Shown here piece by piece: positions 43,099 through 52,312 of a DNA stretch of 64,000 bases. Position numbers and translations under genes: made by a program. The DNA is from Rhizobium leguminosarum bv. trifolii WSM2297 (GTDB lineage: Bacteria; Pseudomonadota; Alphaproteobacteria; Rhizobiales; Rhizobiaceae). A model generated the notes under the pieces. It saw only the letters and a program-made list of their open reading frames with translations, was not told where the DNA came from and searched no databases. Within the stretch, counting starts at the first letter, position 1. Each line of letters opens with the position of its first letter. Location of the stretch: assembly GCF_000271845.1 (NCBI RefSeq), contig NZ_JH719395.1, forward strand, positions 3,014,208 through 3,078,207, given 5' to 3'.

Positions 43099-44553
43099 AT
43101 GACAACTTCCGGCGTCCGCGTCCGCATCGCTCCCTCGCCGACCGGCGAGCCGCATGTCGGTACCGCTTACATCGCTCTTTTCAACTACCTTTTCGCCAAG
43201 AAGCACGGCGGCGAATTCATCCTGCGCATCGAGGATACCGATGCGACGCGCTCGACCCCGGAATTCGAGACCAAGGTGTTGGACGCCCTGAAATGGTGTG
43301 GGCTGGAATGGAAGGAAGGCCCCGATATCGGCGGTCCTTACGGCCCCTATCGGCAGTCCGACCGCAAGCCGATGTACCAGCCTTTCGCTGAGGAGCTGCT
43401 GGACAAAGGTCATGCCTTCCGCTGTTTCTGCACGCCCGCGCGTCTGGAGCAGATGCGCGAGGCGCAGCGCGCGGCCGGCAAGCCGCCGAAATATGACGGT
43501 CTCTGCCTCAGCCTGACGGCAGAGGAAGTGACCTCGCGTATGGCAGCCGGCGAGACGACCGTCATTCGCATGAAGATCCCGGCCGAAGGCACCTGCGACT
43601 TCACCGACGGCGTCTACGGCGATGTCTCCATCCCCTGGGATTCCGTCGACATGCAGGTCCTCATCAAGGCCGACGGCATGCCGACCTATCATATGGCCAA
43701 CGTCATCGACGACCATCTGATGAAGATCACCCATGTGGCGCGCGGCGAGGAATGGCTGGCTTCGGTGCCAAAGCACATCCTGCTCTATCGCTATTTCGGC
43801 TGGGACCAGCCGGTCTTCATGCATCTGTCGCTGATGCGCAATGCCGACAAGTCGAAGCTGTCGAAGCGCAAAAACCCGACCTCGATCTCCTATTATTCGG
43901 CGCTCGGTTATATCCCGGAAGCGCTGATGAACTTCCTCGGCCTGTTCTTCATGCAGATCGCCGAAGGCGAAGAGCTGCTGACGATGGACGAACTCTCCGA
44001 AAAATTCGACCCTGAAAACCTCTCCAAGGCCGGCGCGATCTTCGATATCCAGAAGCTCGACTGGCTGAACGGCCGCTGGATCCGCGAGAAACTGTCCGAA
44101 GAGGAATTCCAGGCGCGCGTGCTCACCTGGGCCATGGAAAACGACCGCCTGAAGGCCGGCCTGCGGCTGTCGCAGACGCGCATTTCCAAGCTCGGCGAAC
44201 TGCCCGATCTCGCCGGCTTCCTGCTGAAATCAGATCTCGGCCTGCAGCCCTCCGACTTCGCCAAGATCAAGTCGCCGCCGGAAGAGATCCTGGAGATCCT
44301 CAACACCGTTCAGCCCGATCTCGAAAAGATCCTGGAATGGAATGTCGAAACGATCGAGGCGGAGCTGCGCGCCATCGCCGACCGCATGGGCAAGAAGCTC
44401 AAGGTCGTGGTCTCGCCACTGTTCGTCGCCGTATCGGGCTCGTCGCGGTCCCTGCCGCTCTTCGATTCCATGGCGATCCTCGGCCGCTCGGTCGTGCGCC
44501 AGCGCCTGAAGCTCGCCGCACAGGCGGTTGCCGCCCTCGTCGGCTCGAAATGA
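43099..44553 (+). CDS. gltX: Glutamyl-tRNA synthetase
   Basis: A 484-residue class I synthetase charging tRNA-Glu. The HIGH-type motif is PSPTGEPHVGT (about 12-22) and the KMSKS-type motif KLSKR is at 253-257. The C-terminal anticodon-binding domain is complete. Rhizobia often carry two gltX genes, one possibly also charging tRNA-Gln for amidation; I cannot tell which this is. lysS follows after 110 bases on the same strand, with half of a GC-rich repeat in the gap. Confidence 0.96.
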   Translation: MTTSGVRVRIAPSPTGEPHVGTAYIALFNYLFAKKHGGEFILRIEDTDATRSTPEFETKVLDALKWCGLEWKEGPDIGGPYGPYRQSDRKPMYQPFAEELLDKGHAFRCFCTPARLEQMREAQRAAGKPPKYDGLCLSLTAEEVTSRMAAGETTVIRMKIPAEGTCDFTDGVYGDVSIPWDSVDMQVLIKADGMPTYHMANVIDDHLMKITHVARGEEWLASVPKHILLYRYFGWDQPVFMHLSLMRNADKSKLSKRKNPTSISYYSALGYIPEALMNFLGLFFMQIAEGEELLTMDELSEKFDPENLSKAGAIFDIQKLDWLNGRWIREKLSEEEFQARVLTWAMENDRLKAGLRLSQTRISKLGELPDLAGFLLKSDLGLQPSDFAKIKSPPEEILEILNTVQPDLEKILEWNVETIEAELRAIADRMGKKLKVVVSPLFVAVSGSSRSLPLFDSMAILGRSVVRQRLKLAAQAVAALVGSK

Positions 44554-44560
44554 CAGTGGA

Positions 44561-44584
44561 GCCCCTCCCCACAAGGGGAGGGGT
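44561..44584. repeat. GC-rich palindrome (REP-like half element), copy 4
   Basis: CCCCTCCCC and GGGGAGGGG pair around a 4-base ACAA loop in the gltX-lysS spacer. It is the single-hairpin version of the elements at 26608, 34438 and 49361. Confidence 0.7.
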
Positions 44585-44663
44585 AAGCGCAGCCGGCCGC
44601 CGCGCTTCGAACCACTGAGCGCCATTGATTTAGAATTCATGCCGCATCGATGAGGCAAATGAC

Positions 44664-46157
44664 ATGAACGATAAGACCGAAAACACCCTGTCCTCCGACG
44701 CCACGGAAGTGCGTGCCCAGAAGCTGAAGCTGCTGCGCGAGCAGATCGGCGACGTCTATCCGGCGCATTTCCACCGGACGATGACCAATGCCGAGCTGGC
44801 CGCGAAATACGAGGGCCTGGAGCCCGACACCGAGACCCAGGATATCATCACCGTTGCCGGCCGCGTCTATTCCTCACGCAACTCGGGCATGTTCATGGAC
44901 ATCCATGACGCCGGCGGCAAGATCCAGATCTTCAGCCACAAGGACACGACGCCCGAAGAGGCCCGCGCCCTATTGCCGATGATCGATATCGGCGACATCA
45001 TCGGCGTCACCGGCATCGTGCGCCGCACCAAGCGCGGCGAGCTGACGATCAACGCCCAGAAGATCGAAATGCTGACCAAGTCGCTGCTGCCGATGCCCGA
45101 GAAGTGGCACGGCCTCTCCGACATCGAGCTGCGCTATCGCAAGCGCCATCTCGACATCATGACCAACGAGGATTCGAAGCTCCGCTTTCAGCAGCGTTCG
45201 AAGATCGTCTCCGGCATCCGCCGCTTCATGGAGAATGACGGCTTCATGGAAGTCGAGACGCCGATGCTGCAATCGATCTATGGCGGCGCCACCGCCGAGC
45301 CGTTTAAGACGCATCACAACACGCTGAAGCTCGACATGTATCTGCGCATCGCGCCGGAACTGTTCCTGAAGCGCACGCTGGTCTCCGGCCTCTCCGACAA
45401 GGTCTTCGAGATCAACCGCAACTTCCGCAACGAAGGCGTCTCCACCCGGCACAATCCCGAATTCACCATGATGGAGTGTTACTGGGCCTATGCCGATTAC
45501 GAGGACATGATGGACCTCGTCGAGCGGCTGTTCGAGGGCCTGGCGCTCTCCATCCACGGCACCACCGAATTCGACTTCGGCGACAAGCAATTGTCCTTCA
45601 AGGGTCCGTTCAAGCGCGTGCCGATGCCTGACGCCGTCAAGGAAGCGACCGGTATCGATTTCCTGGCGATCAAGACCGATGAGGAAGCCCGCGCCGCCGC
45701 CAAGGCTGCCGGCTTCGCGGTCGAGAAGGATTGGACCTGGGGCGAGTGCCTTGCCTTCATCTTCGAGGAAAAGGTTGAATCGACGCTGATCCAGCCGTCT
45801 CATGTCACCCATTTCCCGAAGGACATCTCACCCTTCGCCAAGGAAGTGCCGGGCGAGCCGCGCCTGGTCGAGCGCTTCGAAACCTATTGCAACGCTTGGG
45901 AACTCGGCAACGCCTTCTCCGAACTCAACGATCCCGAAGAGCAGCGCCACCGCATGGTCGAGCAGCTCGAACAGGCCCATGCCCGCGGCGAAAAGGAAAA
46001 GCAGCTGGATGAGGAATTCCTCGATGCGATCGACCAGGGCATGCCGCCGGCCGGTGGCCTCGGCATCGGCGTCGACCGCCTGATCATGCTGCTGACCAAC
46101 GCCCCGTCGATCCGCGACGTCATCCTCTTCCCGGCCCGCCGCAACAAGGCCGACTGA
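44664..46157 (+). CDS. lysS: Lysyl-tRNA synthetase, class II
   Basis: A 497-residue class II synthetase. The N-terminal OB-fold anticodon domain (about 55-150, with VAGRVYSSRNSGMFMDIHD) precedes the catalytic core: motif 2 FRNEGVSTRHNPEFTMMECY and motif 3 GGLGIGVDRLIMLLT are both present. It follows gltX and ends at a strong terminator. Many alphaproteobacteria use the unrelated class I enzyme, so the class II type is worth noting for taxonomy. Confidence 0.95.
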   Translation: MNDKTENTLSSDATEVRAQKLKLLREQIGDVYPAHFHRTMTNAELAAKYEGLEPDTETQDIITVAGRVYSSRNSGMFMDIHDAGGKIQIFSHKDTTPEEARALLPMIDIGDIIGVTGIVRRTKRGELTINAQKIEMLTKSLLPMPEKWHGLSDIELRYRKRHLDIMTNEDSKLRFQQRSKIVSGIRRFMENDGFMEVETPMLQSIYGGATAEPFKTHHNTLKLDMYLRIAPELFLKRTLVSGLSDKVFEINRNFRNEGVSTRHNPEFTMMECYWAYADYEDMMDLVERLFEGLALSIHGTTEFDFGDKQLSFKGPFKRVPMPDAVKEATGIDFLAIKTDEEARAAAKAAGFAVEKDWTWGECLAFIFEEKVESTLIQPSHVTHFPKDISPFAKEVPGEPRLVERFETYCNAWELGNAFSELNDPEEQRHRMVEQLEQAHARGEKEKQLDEEFLDAIDQGMPPAGGLGIGVDRLIMLLTNAPSIRDVILFPARRNKAD

Positions 46158-46183
46158 CGGGATTAAAAACGACAAAACAAAAT

Positions 46184-46215
46184 AAGCGGAGTGCCGGCCG
46201 GCGCTCCGCTTTTTT
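46184..46215 (+). terminator. Intrinsic terminator after lysS
   Basis: AAGCGGAG and CTCCGCTT flank an inner GCCGGC pair, followed by six T residues, 26 bases after the lysS stop. It also points towards the convergent hypothetical gene. Confidence 0.9.
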
Positions 46216-46226
46216 ATGCCGTTCGT

Positions 46227-46967
46227 TCAGTGGGTCTTCGGCGCTTCTGCCGGCGGTTCTTCGGCCGGTGCCTCGGCCACGACGTCGGTGCCGGCTCCCT
46301 CGGCGGGCGGCGCCGCTTCTCTTTCGGCCGCCGGTGCTGCGCCATGTGCGCCGCCTGCGGCCTTCTTGCCTTTTTCTACGTTTTTCGTGGAGCCAACGGC
46401 GACCGGATCGACGCAATCCTCGGGCTCCTTGAAGCCGGCGCTGATCATCGCGATCTCGTCGAGAGGCAACTCTATGCGTTCGCCGAAGAACAGCCCGTTT
46501 TCACTGGCCCTGCCATCATAATAGCGGGCCGTATAGGACTTGTCGTCGAGGCCGGGAACGGTCTTGTCAGGATGCGGGATATAGATGACATCGGCGCCGA
46601 TTGCCCGGCCGCGGATATCGGCGCGCAATGTCGGGCCGTTCTCGTCGAGCACCACAACCTGTACCAGATCCGGCTTCTGCGCGGCATAAACGGCTTGGGC
46701 GACACGAAGCGCGGTTGTGACCCGCGTCATCCCGTCGGTCGGTTCGGTCTTGATGTATTTGCGCACCCAGATGTGGTTCTGCTTCCGGATCGTCACCAGA
46801 TTGACGTCGCTGCATTCGAGCCCGTAGCCCCCGCCGGCTGCGCCGATCAGCCTGTCCTTGCCGACATAGACAGCCGCGCCGCCGGAAACGCCCGCCAGAA
46901 GAGCGACTCCACCGATGATGATTGCCAATTTCCGGGAAGGCCGGAACATGCGCAGTAAGGCCTTCAC
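46227..46967 (-). CDS. Uncharacterised membrane-anchored protein with a low-complexity tail
   Basis: About 246 residues from a GTG at 46967 behind GGAG; an ATG at 46949 is the alternative. One N-terminal transmembrane helix (KLAIIIGGVALLAGVSGGAAVYV) is followed by an ordered region with paired Cys (GLECSDVNLV and EPEDCVDPV) and then a disordered tail rich in Ala, Glu and Pro. I do not recognise a family. The ordered part should lie in the periplasm. It is divergent from a LysR gene. Confidence 0.7.
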   Translation of the reverse strand: MKALLRMFRPSRKLAIIIGGVALLAGVSGGAAVYVGKDRLIGAAGGGYGLECSDVNLVTIRKQNHIWVRKYIKTEPTDGMTRVTTALRVAQAVYAAQKPDLVQVVVLDENGPTLRADIRGRAIGADVIYIPHPDKTVPGLDDKSYTARYYDGRASENGLFFGERIELPLDEIAMISAGFKEPEDCVDPVAVGSTKNVEKGKKAAGGAHGAAPAAEREAAPPAEGAGTDVVAEAPAEEPPAEAPKTH

Positions 46968-47146
46968 GCCAACTGCTCCGCCATCTGAAACTCCAACGCA
47001 GGACAAGTGCTGAGAACGTTAGGGAAATCACGTTTCCGAAAGTTTAAGTGGGCATGTGAAGCCTGCGCCCTTTTGAGAAAACACCAAAAAAGGTCCACAT
47101 TTTTCCGCCGCTTGCCACGGCCTGCTCCACCATGCTCTAAACGCTG

Positions 47147-48055
47147 ATGGCCTTCACGCTTCGCCAGGTTCAATATTTTGTCGCCGTCGCCGAACAGGGC
47201 TCGGTGACGCGTGCCGCGCAGAACCTTTCGATCTCACAATCCTCGGTGACGGAAGCGCTGAAGGAACTCGAAACCGACCTCGGCGTCGAGCTCTTCGAGC
47301 GCCATCCGCGCGGCCTGACGATCACCCATAACGGCCACCAATTCCTCCGTCATGCGACGAAGATCCTGGCCTCCGTCTCCGATGCGCGCACCAGCTTCTC
47401 CAGCCAGCAAGGCGCGCTTTCCGGCACGTTGAATATCGGCGTCACCTCGCTTGTCGCCGGCTACGTGCTCTCCGACCTCCTGGCGCGATACCGGCGCGCC
47501 TGTCCGGGCATCGAGGTTAGCGCCATCGAGGATAATGGCGGTTATCTTGAACATCTCCTGGTCGGCGGCGAACTCGATGTCGCCGTCATGGTAATCTCCA
47601 ACCTGCGCGACCGCATGGCGCTGCAGGCCGAGATCCTCGAAACCTCGCCCTATCGGCTATGGCTGCCGATGGGCCATCCGCTGGTATCGGCCGACATCAT
47701 CTCGGTCGCCGATATCGCCCGCGAACCGCTGATCATGCTGACGGTCGACGAAATCGAGGAGAATACCGGCAAGCTGCTCTCAGCCCTCGGCGCCCGTCCG
47801 CATGTCGCCTTCCGCACCCGCTCGGTGGAAGCGGTGCGCAGCCTGGTTGCCACAGGGGCCGGCGTGGCGCTGCTTCCCGATCTCGTCTATCGCCCCTGGT
47901 CGCTGGAAGGCGACCGCATCGAGAGCCGTGACGTCTCCGGATCGTTGCCGGTCGTCCAGGTCGGCATGGTCTGGCGCAAGGGCTCCAGCCTGCCGCAGGC
48001 GGCCCGCGATTTCGTCGGCATCGCCGAGAGTCTGCGCTCCGGCCGCATCCGCTGA
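47147..48055 (+). CDS. LysR-family regulator upstream of the putrescine-type ABC cluster
   Basis: A 302-residue LysR regulator with helix-turn-helix FVAVAEQGSVTRAAQNLSISQSSVTEAL (two overlapping parts, residues about 11-40) and a substrate domain. It lies directly ahead of the ABC-dehydrogenase cluster on the same strand. A 17-bp palindrome of LysR type begins one base after its stop codon and precedes the binding-protein gene, so it is the likely activator of the cluster. Confidence 0.9.
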   Translation: MAFTLRQVQYFVAVAEQGSVTRAAQNLSISQSSVTEALKELETDLGVELFERHPRGLTITHNGHQFLRHATKILASVSDARTSFSSQQGALSGTLNIGVTSLVAGYVLSDLLARYRRACPGIEVSAIEDNGGYLEHLLVGGELDVAVMVISNLRDRMALQAEILETSPYRLWLPMGHPLVSADIISVADIAREPLIMLTVDEIEENTGKLLSALGARPHVAFRTRSVEAVRSLVATGAGVALLPDLVYRPWSLEGDRIESRDVSGSLPVVQVGMVWRKGSSLPQAARDFVGIAESLRSGRIR

Positions 48056-48072
48056 TATCGGAATTTCCGATA
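48056..48072. promoter_or_regulatory. LysR-type palindrome before the ABC cluster
   Basis: TATCGGAA and TTCCGATA are perfect 8-bp arms around a single T. It contains the T-N11-A form typical of LysR sites and lies 100 bases before the binding-protein start. Confidence 0.6.
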
Positions 48073-48172
48073 ACGCCTTTCTGATAAATGAATTTGCGAA
48101 AGCGGCTTTTTCGCGTCACCTTTCATCCGGGAACAAACCGCCACGGAAAAGTGGCACCAGACCGGGAGACGG

Positions 48173-49336
48173 ATGATGACCAATCTCTTGAAATCCTGCA
48201 CGGCAGCGCTCGCCTGCCTGAGCTTGGCGACGCAGGCGATTGCCGCCGAACCGCTGAAGGCGCTCGGCAAGGGCGAAGGAGCGGTCAGCATCGTCGCCTG
48301 GGCCGGCTATATCGAGCGCGGCGAGACCGACAAGAACTACGACTGGGTCACCGATTTCGAAAAGGAGACCGGCTGCAAGGTGTCCGTCAAGACTGCCGCC
48401 ACCTCGGATGAAATGGTCTCGCTGATGAACGAGGGCGGCTTCGATCTCGTCACCGCATCGGGTGACGCTTCGCTCCGTCTCATCGCCGGCAAGCGTGTCC
48501 AGCCGATCAACACCGATTTGATCCCGAGCTTCAAGACCGTCGACGAGCGCCTGCAGAAGGGCCCGTGGTATACGGTCGGCGACGTGCATTACGGCGTGCC
48601 CTATCTCTGGGGGCCGAATGTGCTGATGTATAATACCGATGCCTTCAAGGACAAGGCGCCGACCAGCTGGAATGTCGTCTTCGAGGAGCAGACCCTGCCC
48701 GACGGCAAGTCGAACAAGGGCCGCGTCCAGGCCTATGACGGCGCGATCTATATCGCTGACGCCGCCCTGTATCTGATGGCCCACAAGCCGGACCTCGGCA
48801 TCAAGGACCCTTACGAGCTGAACGAAGACCAGTACAAGGCCGCCCTTGACCTGCTGCGCGGCCAGCGCAAGCTCATCTCCCGATACTGGCACGACGCGAT
48901 GATCCAGATCGATGACTTCAAGAACGAAGGTGTCGTCGCCTCCGGTTCCTGGCCCTTCCAGGTCAATCTGCTGCAGGCCGACAAGCAGAAGATCGCCTCC
49001 ACCTTCCCGGAGGAAGGCGTCACCGGCTGGGCCGACACCACAATGCTGCACGCCGACAGCGAACATCCAAACTGCGCCTATATGTGGATGGAACATTCGC
49101 TGCAGGCCAAGGTCCAGGGCGACGCCGCCGCCTGGTTCGGCGCCGTGCCCTCGGTTTCCGCCGCCTGCAAAGGCAACGCGCTGATGGGCGACACCGGCTG
49201 CGCCACCAACGGCTTCGATCACTTCGACAAGATCAAGTTCTGGAAGACCCCGGTCGCCAAATGCGCGACGCAGAGCGAGTGCGTGCCCTATCATCGCTGG
49301 GTGTCGGATTATATCGGCGTGATCGGCGGGCGGTGA
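48173..49336 (+). CDS. Periplasmic binding protein of a polyamine-type ABC transporter
   Basis: A 387-residue binding protein with signal peptide (about 1-24, ending ATQAIA). It has the type II fold of PotD/YdcS proteins (VAWAGYIERGETDKNYDWV, YLWGPNVLMYNTDAF). It begins a cluster whose order, binding protein, ATPase, two permeases and aldehyde dehydrogenase, equals E. coli ydcSTUV-patD, so putrescine or a related amine is the best guess. The gap to the ATPase gene is 215 bases and holds a very strong inverted repeat, which may leave this gene expressed above the rest. Confidence 0.9.
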   Translation: MMTNLLKSCTAALACLSLATQAIAAEPLKALGKGEGAVSIVAWAGYIERGETDKNYDWVTDFEKETGCKVSVKTAATSDEMVSLMNEGGFDLVTASGDASLRLIAGKRVQPINTDLIPSFKTVDERLQKGPWYTVGDVHYGVPYLWGPNVLMYNTDAFKDKAPTSWNVVFEEQTLPDGKSNKGRVQAYDGAIYIADAALYLMAHKPDLGIKDPYELNEDQYKAALDLLRGQRKLISRYWHDAMIQIDDFKNEGVVASGSWPFQVNLLQADKQKIASTFPEEGVTGWADTTMLHADSEHPNCAYMWMEHSLQAKVQGDAAAWFGAVPSVSAACKGNALMGDTGCATNGFDHFDKIKFWKTPVAKCATQSECVPYHRWVSDYIGVIGGR

Positions 49337-49360
49337 GCCGATCCGCCGTGTGCGTAAAAT

Positions 49361-49496
49361 CCCCTCCCCAACCCCTCCCCACAAGGGGGAGGGGCTAAGA
49401 GCGGCGCCGCCGAATCCTGCCGAAACACCAAGGTATTTGCAAAAGGGTACGGCAGGTTAAGCCCCTCCCCCTTGTGGGGAGGGGTTTGGGGCGGGG
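49361..49496. repeat. GC-rich inverted repeat (REP/BIME-like) inside the ABC operon, copy 3
   Basis: Arms of about 38 bases (49361-49398 and 49457-49496) are nearly perfectly inverted around a 58-base loop. Each arm also contains its own CCCCTCCCC/GGGGAGGGG hairpin. It lies between the binding-protein and ATPase genes. Confidence 0.85.
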
Positions 49497-49551
49497 TCTT
49501 CATAGACCAAGGCCAAAGCCCTCTCTGAGAATACAAGACCCGGAGTCCCCA

Positions 49552-50538
49552 ATGACGTCAGCCGTCCGTTTCCAGCAGGTATCGCGCCATTTCGGCCAGG
49601 TTCGCGCCGTCGACGGCGTCGATCTTGAGATCGCGCCGGGCGAATTCTTCGCCATGCTCGGCCCCTCCGGCTCCGGCAAGACGACCTGCCTGAGATTGAT
49701 CGCCGGCTTCGAGCAGCCGAGCGCCGGCCACATCCAGATCTTCGGCGAGACGGCCGACGGCGTTCCGCCCTATCGCCGCAACGTCAATACCGTGTTCCAG
49801 GACTACGCTCTCTTCCCGCATCTCAACATCCTCGACAATGTCGCCTACGGGCTGATGGTCAAGGGTGTCGGCAAGGCGGAGCGGATGAAGGCGGCGGGTG
49901 ATGCCCTCGAACTCGTCAAGCTGCCGGGCTACGGCGCCCGCCGCCCCGGTCAACTGTCCGGCGGCCAGCGGCAGCGCGTGGCGCTTGCCCGCGCCCTCGT
50001 CAACAAGCCGAAAGTGCTGCTGCTCGACGAGCCGCTCGGCGCGCTCGACCTCAAGCTGCGCGAACAGATGCAGGAGGAGTTGAAGAGCCTGCAGCGCGCG
50101 CTCGGCATCACCTTCGTCTTCGTCACGCATGATCAGGGCGAGGCGCTCTCCATGGCCGATCGCGTCGCCGTCTTCAACAATGGCAACATCGTCCAGGAAG
50201 GCACGCCGCAAGATATCTACCGCCGCCCGAAGACCCGCTTCGTCGCCGATTTCGTCGGCTCCTCGAACGTCATCGCGCCGGATCTGATGGCTGCGCTCGG
50301 CGGCGACAAACGCTGGGCAAGCCTGCGCCCCGAGGCGATCCGCCTGGCCAGCGACGGCATCGAGGCGACGGTCGAAAATGCAAGCTTCCTCGGCGCCGCC
50401 ACCCGTCTCGGCGTCGATCTTAGGGGCAGCCGGCTGCATATCACACTGCCGGCCGGCGCGCCTGTGCCTGACGTCGGCGCCGGTATTCGCCTCGCCTGGC
50501 AGCCGGCCGATATCCACTACATGGACGATGCGGCATGA
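49552..50538 (+). CDS. Polyamine-type ABC transporter ATPase (PotA/YdcT family)
   Basis: A 328-residue ATPase with Walker A GPSGSGKTT, signature LSGGQRQRVALARA, Walker B VLLLDEPLGALD, and a C-terminal TOBE regulatory domain. The ATG at 49552 is used; the frame is open to 49474 but that part is the repeat. Its end overlaps the ATG of the first permease by 4 bases. Confidence 0.94.
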   Translation: MTSAVRFQQVSRHFGQVRAVDGVDLEIAPGEFFAMLGPSGSGKTTCLRLIAGFEQPSAGHIQIFGETADGVPPYRRNVNTVFQDYALFPHLNILDNVAYGLMVKGVGKAERMKAAGDALELVKLPGYGARRPGQLSGGQRQRVALARALVNKPKVLLLDEPLGALDLKLREQMQEELKSLQRALGITFVFVTHDQGEALSMADRVAVFNNGNIVQEGTPQDIYRRPKTRFVADFVGSSNVIAPDLMAALGGDKRWASLRPEAIRLASDGIEATVENASFLGAATRLGVDLRGSRLHITLPAGAPVPDVGAGIRLAWQPADIHYMDDAA

Positions 50539-51497
50539 CGACGCTCACCATCTCGGACGCCAAGACATCGATCCTTCCGGGGCGCAGCGGCGTTTTCGGC
50601 CGGATGTCGGATGCCTTCTGGCGGCACCCGAAGCTGCTGCTCTTCCTGATGCTGACGCCGCCGCTGCTCTGGCTCGGCATCATCTATATTGGCTCGCTGA
50701 TCGCCCTGCTTCTGCAGAGCTTCTTTTCGATCGACGATTTTTCCGGGCTGGTGAATTACGAATTCACCCTTGCGACCTATGCCCAGCTTTTGAGCCCGAC
50801 GAATTTCGACATCATCATCCGCACCGTCGTGATGGCGGCGCTGGTCACCATCGCTTCCGCATTGATTGCCTTCCCGATCGCCTACTTCGCAGCGCGTTAT
50901 GCGCAGGGAAAATGGAAGGTGCTCTTCTATCTCGGCGTCATGCTGCCGCTCTGGTCGAGTTATCTCGTCAAGATCTACGCCTGGAAGCTGATCCTCGCCA
51001 AGGAAGGCATCCTCACCTGGATTTTCGCGAAGCTCCACCTCTCCTGGCTGCTCGACGGCGTCCTGAACCTGCCCGTCATCGGCGGCAATTCACTCTCGGT
51101 GAGTTATCTCGGCACCTTCATCGTCTTCGTCTATATCTGGCTTCCCTATATGATCCTGCCGACGCAGGCGGCGCTCGAACGCGTTCCTGGCAATCTGATC
51201 GAGGCTTCGGCCGATCTCGGCGCCACGCCGCGCCAGACCTTCCGCACCGTGCTGCTGCCTTTGGCTCTGCCCGGCATCGTCGCCGGTTCGATCTTCACCT
51301 TCTCGCTGACATTGGGCGATTACATCATCCCCCAGATCATCGGCTCGTCCAGGCTCTTCATCGGCCAGGCCGTTTATGCCCAGCAGGGAACGGCCGGCAA
51401 CGTGCCGCTCGCCGCCGCCTTCTCCGTCGTGCCGATCGTCATCATGGCGCTTTATCTGTCGCTCGCGAAAAAGCTGGGGGCCTTCGATGCGCTCTGA
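50535..51497 (+). CDS. Polyamine-type ABC transporter permease 1 (PotB/YdcU family)
   Basis: A 320-residue inner-membrane permease with six helices and the EAA loop [25 protein letters not shown], which docks the ATPase. The ATG overlaps the end of the ATPase gene (ATGA). The second permease starts 11 bases before its stop, so the cluster is tightly coupled. Confidence 0.93.
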   Translation: MTTLTISDAKTSILPGRSGVFGRMSDAFWRHPKLLLFLMLTPPLLWLGIIYIGSLIALLLQSFFSIDDFSGLVNYEFTLATYAQLLSPTNFDIIIRTVVMAALVTIASALIAFPIAYFAARYAQGKWKVLFYLGVMLPLWSSYLVKIYAWKLILAKEGILTWIFAKLHLSWLLDGVLNLPVIGGNSLSVSYLGTFIVFVYIWLPYMILPTQAALERVPGNLIEASADLGATPRQTFRTVLLPLALPGIVAGSIFTFSLTLGDYIIPQIIGSSRLFIGQAVYAQQGTAGNVPLAAAFSVVPIVIMALYLSLAKKLGAFDAL

Positions 51498-52299
51498 CCT
51501 CAAGACATCGCCGCTGCCCCTGAAGATCGCCGCCGCCGGCGGGCTGCTCTTCCTGCACCTGCCGATCCTGCTGATCTTCGTCTATGCCTTCACCACCGAG
51601 GAAAAGAGCTACCAATGGCCGCCGCCCGGCCTGACGCTGCAATGGTTCGCGGTCGCCTGGAACCGTCCGGACGTCTGGTCGGCGCTTGGCCTATCCGTGC
51701 AGGTCGCCGTCATCGCCACCGCGACCGCACTCGTCCTCGGCACACTCTGTGCGGCGGCCGTCAGCCAGACGAAGTTCTTCGGTCGTGAAGCGATCTCGCT
51801 GCTGGTCATCCTGCCGATCGCGCTTCCCGGCATCATCACCGGCATTGCGCTGCGCTCCGCCTTCAGCCTGTTCGACATCCCGTTTTCGGTCTGGACCATC
51901 GTGCTTGGCCACGCCACCTTCTGCGTGGTCGTCGTTTACAACAATGCGGTCGCCCGCTTCCGCCGCACCTCCGGCTCGCTGATCGAGGCTTCGATGGATC
52001 TCGGCGCCGACGGCTTCCAGACCTTCCGTCATGTCATCCTGCCGAATATCGGCACCGCCCTTCTCGCCGGCGGCATGCTCGCTTTCGCATTGTCCTTCGA
52101 CGAGGTCATCGTCACCACCTTCACCGGCGGTCAGCAATCGACCTTGCCGATCTGGATGCTCGAAGAACTCATCCGCCCACGCCAGCGCCCGGTCACCAAT
52201 GTGGTCGCCATGGTCGTGGTGCTCGTCACCTTCCTGCCGATCCTGGCAGCCTATTACCTCACCCGCGACGGCGACCAGATCGCCGGCGCCGGCAAATAA
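51487..52299 (+). CDS. Polyamine-type ABC transporter permease 2 (PotC/YdcV family)
   Basis: A 270-residue permease with six helices and EAA loop [20 protein letters not shown]. The ATG at 51487 overlaps the preceding gene by 11 bases. The aldehyde dehydrogenase gene follows after 13 bases behind GGGAGAA. Confidence 0.93.
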   Translation: MRSDLKTSPLPLKIAAAGGLLFLHLPILLIFVYAFTTEEKSYQWPPPGLTLQWFAVAWNRPDVWSALGLSVQVAVIATATALVLGTLCAAAVSQTKFFGREAISLLVILPIALPGIITGIALRSAFSLFDIPFSVWTIVLGHATFCVVVVYNNAVARFRRTSGSLIEASMDLGADGFQTFRHVILPNIGTALLAGGMLAFALSFDEVIVTTFTGGQQSTLPIWMLEELIRPRQRPVTNVVAMVVVLVTFLPILAAYYLTRDGDQIAGAGK

Positions 52300-52312
52300 C
52301 AGGGAGAACATC

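Noticed and set aside
42955..43824. Minus-strand frame across the start of gltX
   Set aside because: It overlaps the HIGH-motif region of gltX and lacks any recognisable domain.
44640..44663. Possible extended start of lysS
   Set aside because: The ATG at 44664 gives the normal N-terminus, and the sequence before it has no in-frame family residues.
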